Translations under genes and position numbers: made by a program | The notes under the pieces: generated by a model | The model's database searches: none | What the model saw: the letters and a program-made list of their open reading frames with translations, nothing else | Told to the model about the DNA's origin: nothing | NCBI RefSeq assembly: GCF_014202895.1 | Contig: NZ_JACHHV010000010.1 | Location: forward strand, 1-46,483 | Length of the DNA: 46,483 bases | Reading direction: 5' to 3' | Source of the DNA: Lactovum miscens | GTDB lineage: Bacteria > Bacillota > Bacilli > Lactobacillales > Streptococcaceae | Shown: piece after piece, positions 43,238 to 46,483 of the stretch | Numbering within the stretch: the stretch's first letter is position 1 | Layout: every line of letters begins with the position of its first letter

Positions 43238-44089
43238 TTAAAATATTTTGGGAACCATCGCATAGGCCGTCGCACCAATCCCTAGATGAGTCGCGATAAC
43301 CGCTCCAAATGAAAGAATTTCTACATCCTTATACCCTTGAGCTACCGCAAATTCATATAGCTCCTTAGCTTTTCTTTCAGCTCGGGAATGAATTATGTAG
43401 ATTTTATAATCATCAGGTTTCGAATGCTCAAGCAATAATTTTTTCATGCGAGACATGGCTTTCTTAGTCGTGCGAACTTTTTCAAAAAGTTCAACTGATC
43501 CAGCATCAGAAAATGTCAAAACAGGTTTAATGCCAAATAATGTACCAAGAACAGCTGCACTATTTGACAGACGACCAGATTTAGATAACCATTTCAAGTC
43601 ATCTACCAACATGAAGGCCGAATCATTGTCACGTAACCTTTCAAAATTTGCAATAACTGTGTCAAAATCAAGATTTTTCACTTCAGCTTCCAAGGCCGTC
43701 TCAACCATGTAACCAAGCGGACTTGAAGTGATGAAAGTCTCAGGAAAGACCACTTTCATGTTTTCATCAGAATATTCGTTTTGAAGATAATAAGCATTCT
43801 GATAAAAACCAGAAATTGCTGAAGGAAGAAACAGACCCAAAACATGAGTGTAACCTTGAACCTTCAAACGCTTTAAGAGCCCTTCTAATTCCATCACACT
43901 TGGTTGAGAAGATTTTGGTACATCTTTTGAAGTAGCCATTAAATCAAAAAAATCATCAAGAAAGATTTCTTTTGATGAATAAGTCACACCATCTATGGTG
44001 AGTGGAATATCAAGAATATGAAGATTATCAAACTTCTTGTATTTCTTACTAATTGCAGCTGATGAGTCTGTAATGAGGGCAAGTTTCAT
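43238..44089 (-). CDS. DegV-family fatty-acid-binding protein
   Basis: A 283-aa DegV-fold protein that binds a fatty acid between its two domains. In Firmicutes related FakB proteins present fatty acids to the kinase FakA. Fatty-acid pocket residues are in the start ALITDSSAAI and SSQPSVMELEGLLK (about 60-73, Thr/Ser and Gln), and FLPSAISGFYQNAYYLQNE (about 88-106) carries the SxxSGT-like turn. A late IHSRAERKAKELYEFA and HLGIGATAYAM are typical. FakA is not in the window. It is 3 bp after the DUF1149 gene. Confidence 0.88.
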   Translation of the reverse strand: MKLALITDSSAAISKKYKKFDNLHILDIPLTIDGVTYSSKEIFLDDFFDLMATSKDVPKSSQPSVMELEGLLKRLKVQGYTHVLGLFLPSAISGFYQNAYYLQNEYSDENMKVVFPETFITSSPLGYMVETALEAEVKNLDFDTVIANFERLRDNDSAFMLVDDLKWLSKSGRLSNSAAVLGTLFGIKPVLTFSDAGSVELFEKVRTTKKAMSRMKKLLLEHSKPDDYKIYIIHSRAERKAKELYEFAVAQGYKDVEILSFGAVIATHLGIGATAYAMVPKIF

Positions 44090-44092
44090 AGA

Positions 44093-44491
44093 TTAAAACT
44101 CCAACTTCAAACCTGGCTTATCAAGCGCAACTTCAGTGACTTCATAAGTGAGGCGTTGCAATAAATCAAACAAAGGATAAGCCAACTCTTGCATTTCTTC
44201 CTGGCTGAAGTCTTCTTGACTTTCAATTACACGGCCCTCAATCTGACTTAATTGGCTCAAACCAGCAGACAATACATAATCATCAATTACTATAATAGCC
44301 GACAAATGTAATTGCAACTGACTGTTATTTAATTCAGCACTATTTGATATGATTTGTAGCTGAACATTAATTTGTGTTTCAGGCTTACCTTGTTCTTTTT
44401 CAAACTCTAAATTACGAGCATCGTAATGATAAAATTGAACAAATTCCTTTTCTCTTGATAATTCCATTTTTTCTAAGTTTCCTAATTTCAT
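44093..44491 (-). CDS. DUF1149-family protein
   Basis: A 132-aa protein of the DUF1149 family, a SecB-like fold found mostly in streptococci and lactococci. The sequence is rich in strands, with FVQFYHYDARNLEFEKEQGKPETQINVQLQI (about 18-48, near residue 20 in the family core) and the C-terminal PLFDLLQRLTYEVTEVALDKPGLKLEF. Function is unknown. It may be co-transcribed with degV and lies 40 bp after trmD. Confidence 0.85.
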   Translation of the reverse strand: MKLGNLEKMELSREKEFVQFYHYDARNLEFEKEQGKPETQINVQLQIISNSAELNNSQLQLHLSAIIVIDDYVLSAGLSQLSQIEGRVIESQEDFSQEEMQELAYPLFDLLQRLTYEVTEVALDKPGLKLEF

Positions 44492-44531
44492 TTTTCAAAT
44501 CATAAGCCTAATTATATCACAACAAAATTTT

Positions 44532-45302
44532 CTAGAATTCTAAGTTATTTTTGTTAAGCGGTTTGTCTCTGAAGCTTTCGAGCTCACTTTTTAATTCGTT
44601 TAAAATCAGTGCTTCTTCACTGTCTAAGACTTTTTTCTCTATAAGATCTGGCCGACGCTCCAAAGTTTTTTTGAGACTTTCCCTCAAACGCCACTTACGG
44701 ATATTTTCATGATGGCCACTCATAAGAACTTCTGGTACTTTCATTCCTTGAAAGTCTTCTGGGCGGGTATATTGTGGATATTCTAGTAGCCCCGATGAAA
44801 AACTATCATCTTCATGGCTTACTGCTCGCCCAAGTACATCCGGAATGAGACGGACAGTCGCATCAATAATAATATTAGCTGCCATCTCACCACCTGTTAA
44901 AATGAAATCACCAATTGAAAGCTCATCTGTAACAAGTTCTTTAATCCGCTCATCATATCCTTCATAATGGCCACATATGAAAATCAATTGTTCTTCTTTT
45001 GAAAGCTCTTCGGCTTTGGATTGGCTAAATAGTTCACCAGCAGGGTCAAGTAATATTACCCTAGGGTTTTCACTAATTTTAGGAATAGCATCATAGCAAG
45101 AAAAAATCGGCTGGGGCATGATAAGCATGCCTTGGCCTCCACCGTAAGGCATATCGTCCACGTGACGTTGCTTGTTTTGGGCATAGTTACGAAAATCAAA
45201 TGTGTTTAACTCAACCAGACCTTTTTCTTGAGCTTTTCCAATCATAGACTGATTAAGAGGTGACATCATATCTGGAAAAATGGTCATGACATCAATGCGC
45301 AT
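44532..45302 (-). CDS. trmD: tRNA (guanine-N1-)-methyltransferase
   Basis: A SPOUT knotted methyltransferase (256 aa) that methylates G37 of tRNAs with proline, leucine or arginine codons, preventing frameshifts. Typical blocks: [30 protein letters not shown] (about 54-62), [13 protein letters not shown] (about 108-120) and [28 protein letters not shown] (about 132-159). It is coupled to rimM by a one-base TAATG overlap. Confidence 0.96.
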   Translation of the reverse strand: MRIDVMTIFPDMMSPLNQSMIGKAQEKGLVELNTFDFRNYAQNKQRHVDDMPYGGGQGMLIMPQPIFSCYDAIPKISENPRVILLDPAGELFSQSKAEELSKEEQLIFICGHYEGYDERIKELVTDELSIGDFILTGGEMAANIIIDATVRLIPDVLGRAVSHEDDSFSSGLLEYPQYTRPEDFQGMKVPEVLMSGHHENIRKWRLRESLKKTLERRPDLIEKKVLDSEEALILNELKSELESFRDKPLNKNNLEF

Positions 45303-45814
45303 TAGTCATCTAGCCCTTCCGGTATTACAACATCCACCCTGTTATGTTTCACAGATACATTTATGATAACTGAATCAATATAGGGTAACAAAAGATCTGT
45401 CTTATCTTGACGTTTCACTACCCATACATCATTTGCTCCTGGTTGAAGAATTTCTGATATTATTCCTATCTTTTCATCATTTGAGAAAACATCCAATCCA
45501 ATAATATCATGATAGTAAAATTCCCCTTCGCCCAGTTCTGTCAGGTTTTCCTCTGCTATTTTCAAAGTGAAACCTTTAAAAGGTTCCACATCATTAATAG
45601 AGTTAAGCCCTGAGAACTTCAAAATCCATACATTCTTCTGCTTGCGAGAATGGCTTATTTCAAGCTCACTTACAAACTTATCTGCCTTGTTAAAAAGCGA
45701 AAGCATTGACTTTTTAGCAAAACGTTCCTCAGAAAAATCAGTCAAAGATTTTACTTTGACTTCACCCTGCAGGCCTTTTTCATTTACAATCACAGCAACA
45801 TTATAAAAATTCAT
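45302..45814 (-). CDS. rimM: 16S rRNA processing protein RimM
   Basis: A 170-aa ribosome maturation factor that binds ribosomal protein S19 and helps mature the 30S head. The N domain starts [27 protein letters not shown] (residues 1-27, key G14, G17, E18), and the PRC-barrel C domain has [35 protein letters not shown] (about 97-131). A ribosome-binding site GAAAGAAG precedes the ATG. Its promoter is at 45855-45883, inside a terminator-like hairpin. The rpsP-khpA pair that often precedes rimM is not present within the window. Confidence 0.93.
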   Translation of the reverse strand: MNFYNVAVIVNEKGLQGEVKVKSLTDFSEERFAKKSMLSLFNKADKFVSELEISHSRKQKNVWILKFSGLNSINDVEPFKGFTLKIAEENLTELGEGEFYYHDIIGLDVFSNDEKIGIISEILQPGANDVWVVKRQDKTDLLLPYIDSVIINVSVKHNRVDVVIPEGLDD

Positions 45815-45854
45815 ATTCTTCTTTCAAACTAATTCTATTTCAATTTTACCATTT

Positions 45855-45890
45855 ATTATACTGAAAAACCCAACACTTCACAAGTTGGGA
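45855..45890 (-). promoter_or_regulatory. rimM promoter inside a terminator hairpin
   Basis: On the minus strand CCCAAC-TTGTGAAGT-GTTGGG then TTTTT forms a terminator hairpin. The same bases give TTGTGA (45878-45883), a 17-bp spacer and TATAAT (45855-45860), a good promoter for rimM. It may stop upstream transcripts and start new ones at the same place. Confidence 0.6.
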
Positions 45891-46318
45891 ATTACAATCA
45901 ATACTTTCAAAATAAATATTTTAGCAAAATAAACTTCGAATTCTTTGTTAAGTTAAACATTATCCTCAGTCCTCTAGACTAATATTCATAAAATTGTAAT
46001 CTCCACTAAAATCAACTTTCTTCGAGGTTAGAATTGATTAATTTTCTCATACAGGTTGTGCCTAGACAAGTGATATCTTTTCAATTTTCAACTATATTTT
46101 ATTCACGGTTAATTTAATAATAACTTATAAAATCTTTTTTCCATGTTTCAAAGTTAACCTAAATATTTTAATTAATCTTAAAAATGCTTCGTCCTCTTTC
46201 TTGCTTTATTTGTTAAAAATGTGTTCCATTTAAAAACATCATATTGATTTATTATCCAGATATTAATACTTTTATTAATTACAATATTTATATTAGGACG
46301 GCAAATTGCAAATTTAAT
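45891..46318. other. Non-coding stretch next to the IS30 element
   Basis: About 430 bp, AT-rich, with only broken frames. The IS30 right end should lie just beyond the transposase stop (about 46285-46318). No intact gene seen. Confidence 0.35.
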
Positions 46319-46483
46319 TTAGCCACCCCGATACATCTGAAGTGGTGTCTGATACTTGAACATTTTTCTTGGATATTGATTCATCCAGGTCTCAATTTTA
46401 GCAACTGCTGAAGCTGTTGTTTGTTTTGTTCCTTTGGGTAAGAAACGTCTGATCATGCGGTTATGATTCTCATTGCTTCCACG
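46319..46483 (-). mobile_element. IS30-family transposase, 3' end only (truncated by window edge)
   Basis: The last 54 codons of an IS30-type DDE transposase read from the window edge: RGSNENHNRMIRRFLPKGTK (the SNEN...R..PKG block carrying the catalytic Glu) to the end QTPLQMYRGG. The frame is intact to the stop at 46319. The 5' part, left end and possible target repeat lie outside the window. Related copies are common in lactococci. Confidence 0.93.

Overview
The window is AT-rich DNA from a low-GC Gram-positive lactic acid bacterium, most likely Lactococcus or a close relative. The grounds are gene content and order: a cydABCD-type bd oxidase locus with no visible haem-synthesis genes, a lplL-pdhABCD cluster, an EstA-type tributyrin esterase, a family C69 dipeptidase, a DUF1149 protein and a bcaT-like ilvE. 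Species cannot be named from sequence reading alone. Most genes lie on the minus strand.

Layout, left to right. (1) 325-7266: a MarR regulator with a long unusual tail, then cydD, cydC, cydB and cydA (minus strand, so transcription is cydA to cydD to marR). (2) 7968-10287: a NatAB/YhaQP-type ABC exporter. (3) 10370-12620: an accessory patch with an SdpR/SdpI-like regulator-immunity pair, bracketed by two GC-rich structured segments that share an inverted 20-mer. The right segment has an oriT-like hairpin and lies next to a frame-disrupted membrane-protein gene. (4) 13101-16062: two tandem flavin reductases, the second fused to a PAS-like domain, then a zinc alcohol dehydrogenase. (5) 16063-20825: decayed gene fragments, a UMF1-type transporter, estA, a glycerophosphodiesterase and a LURP-one-like protein. 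(6) 20826-26545: a ROK kinase, an IMP dehydrogenase lacking its CBS pair, ASCH protein, thyA, an alpha/beta hydrolase and tyrS. (7) 26992-33215: pyruvate dehydrogenase operon headed by lipoate-protein ligase. (8) 33469-39599: Uup-like ABC-F ATPase, M20 amidohydrolase, branched-chain aminotransferase, and a divergent FMN reductase/TetR pair with two clear operators. (9) 40024-45814: a 38-residue basic protein, then pepD, cca, degV, DUF1149, trmD and rimM. (10) 46319-46483: the 3' end of an IS30-family transposase running off the window.

Functionally much of the window concerns redox balance: a cytochrome bd oxidase and its CydCD assembly exporter, pyruvate dehydrogenase with its own lipoate ligase, three flavin reductases and an alcohol dehydrogenase. 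Several regulatory sites are compact: the hairpin after cydD is at once terminator, operator and promoter region for marR; the rimM promoter sits inside a terminator hairpin; the uup ribosome-binding site lies in the 3' arm of the upstream gene's terminator.

The most unusual items are the CBS-less IMP dehydrogenase, the MarR protein with a His- and Gly/Phe-rich tail, the reductase-PAS fusion, and the plasmid-like bracket around sdpRI. No tRNA, rRNA or CRISPR array was seen. All assignments come from reading sequence and translations; no database search was run.
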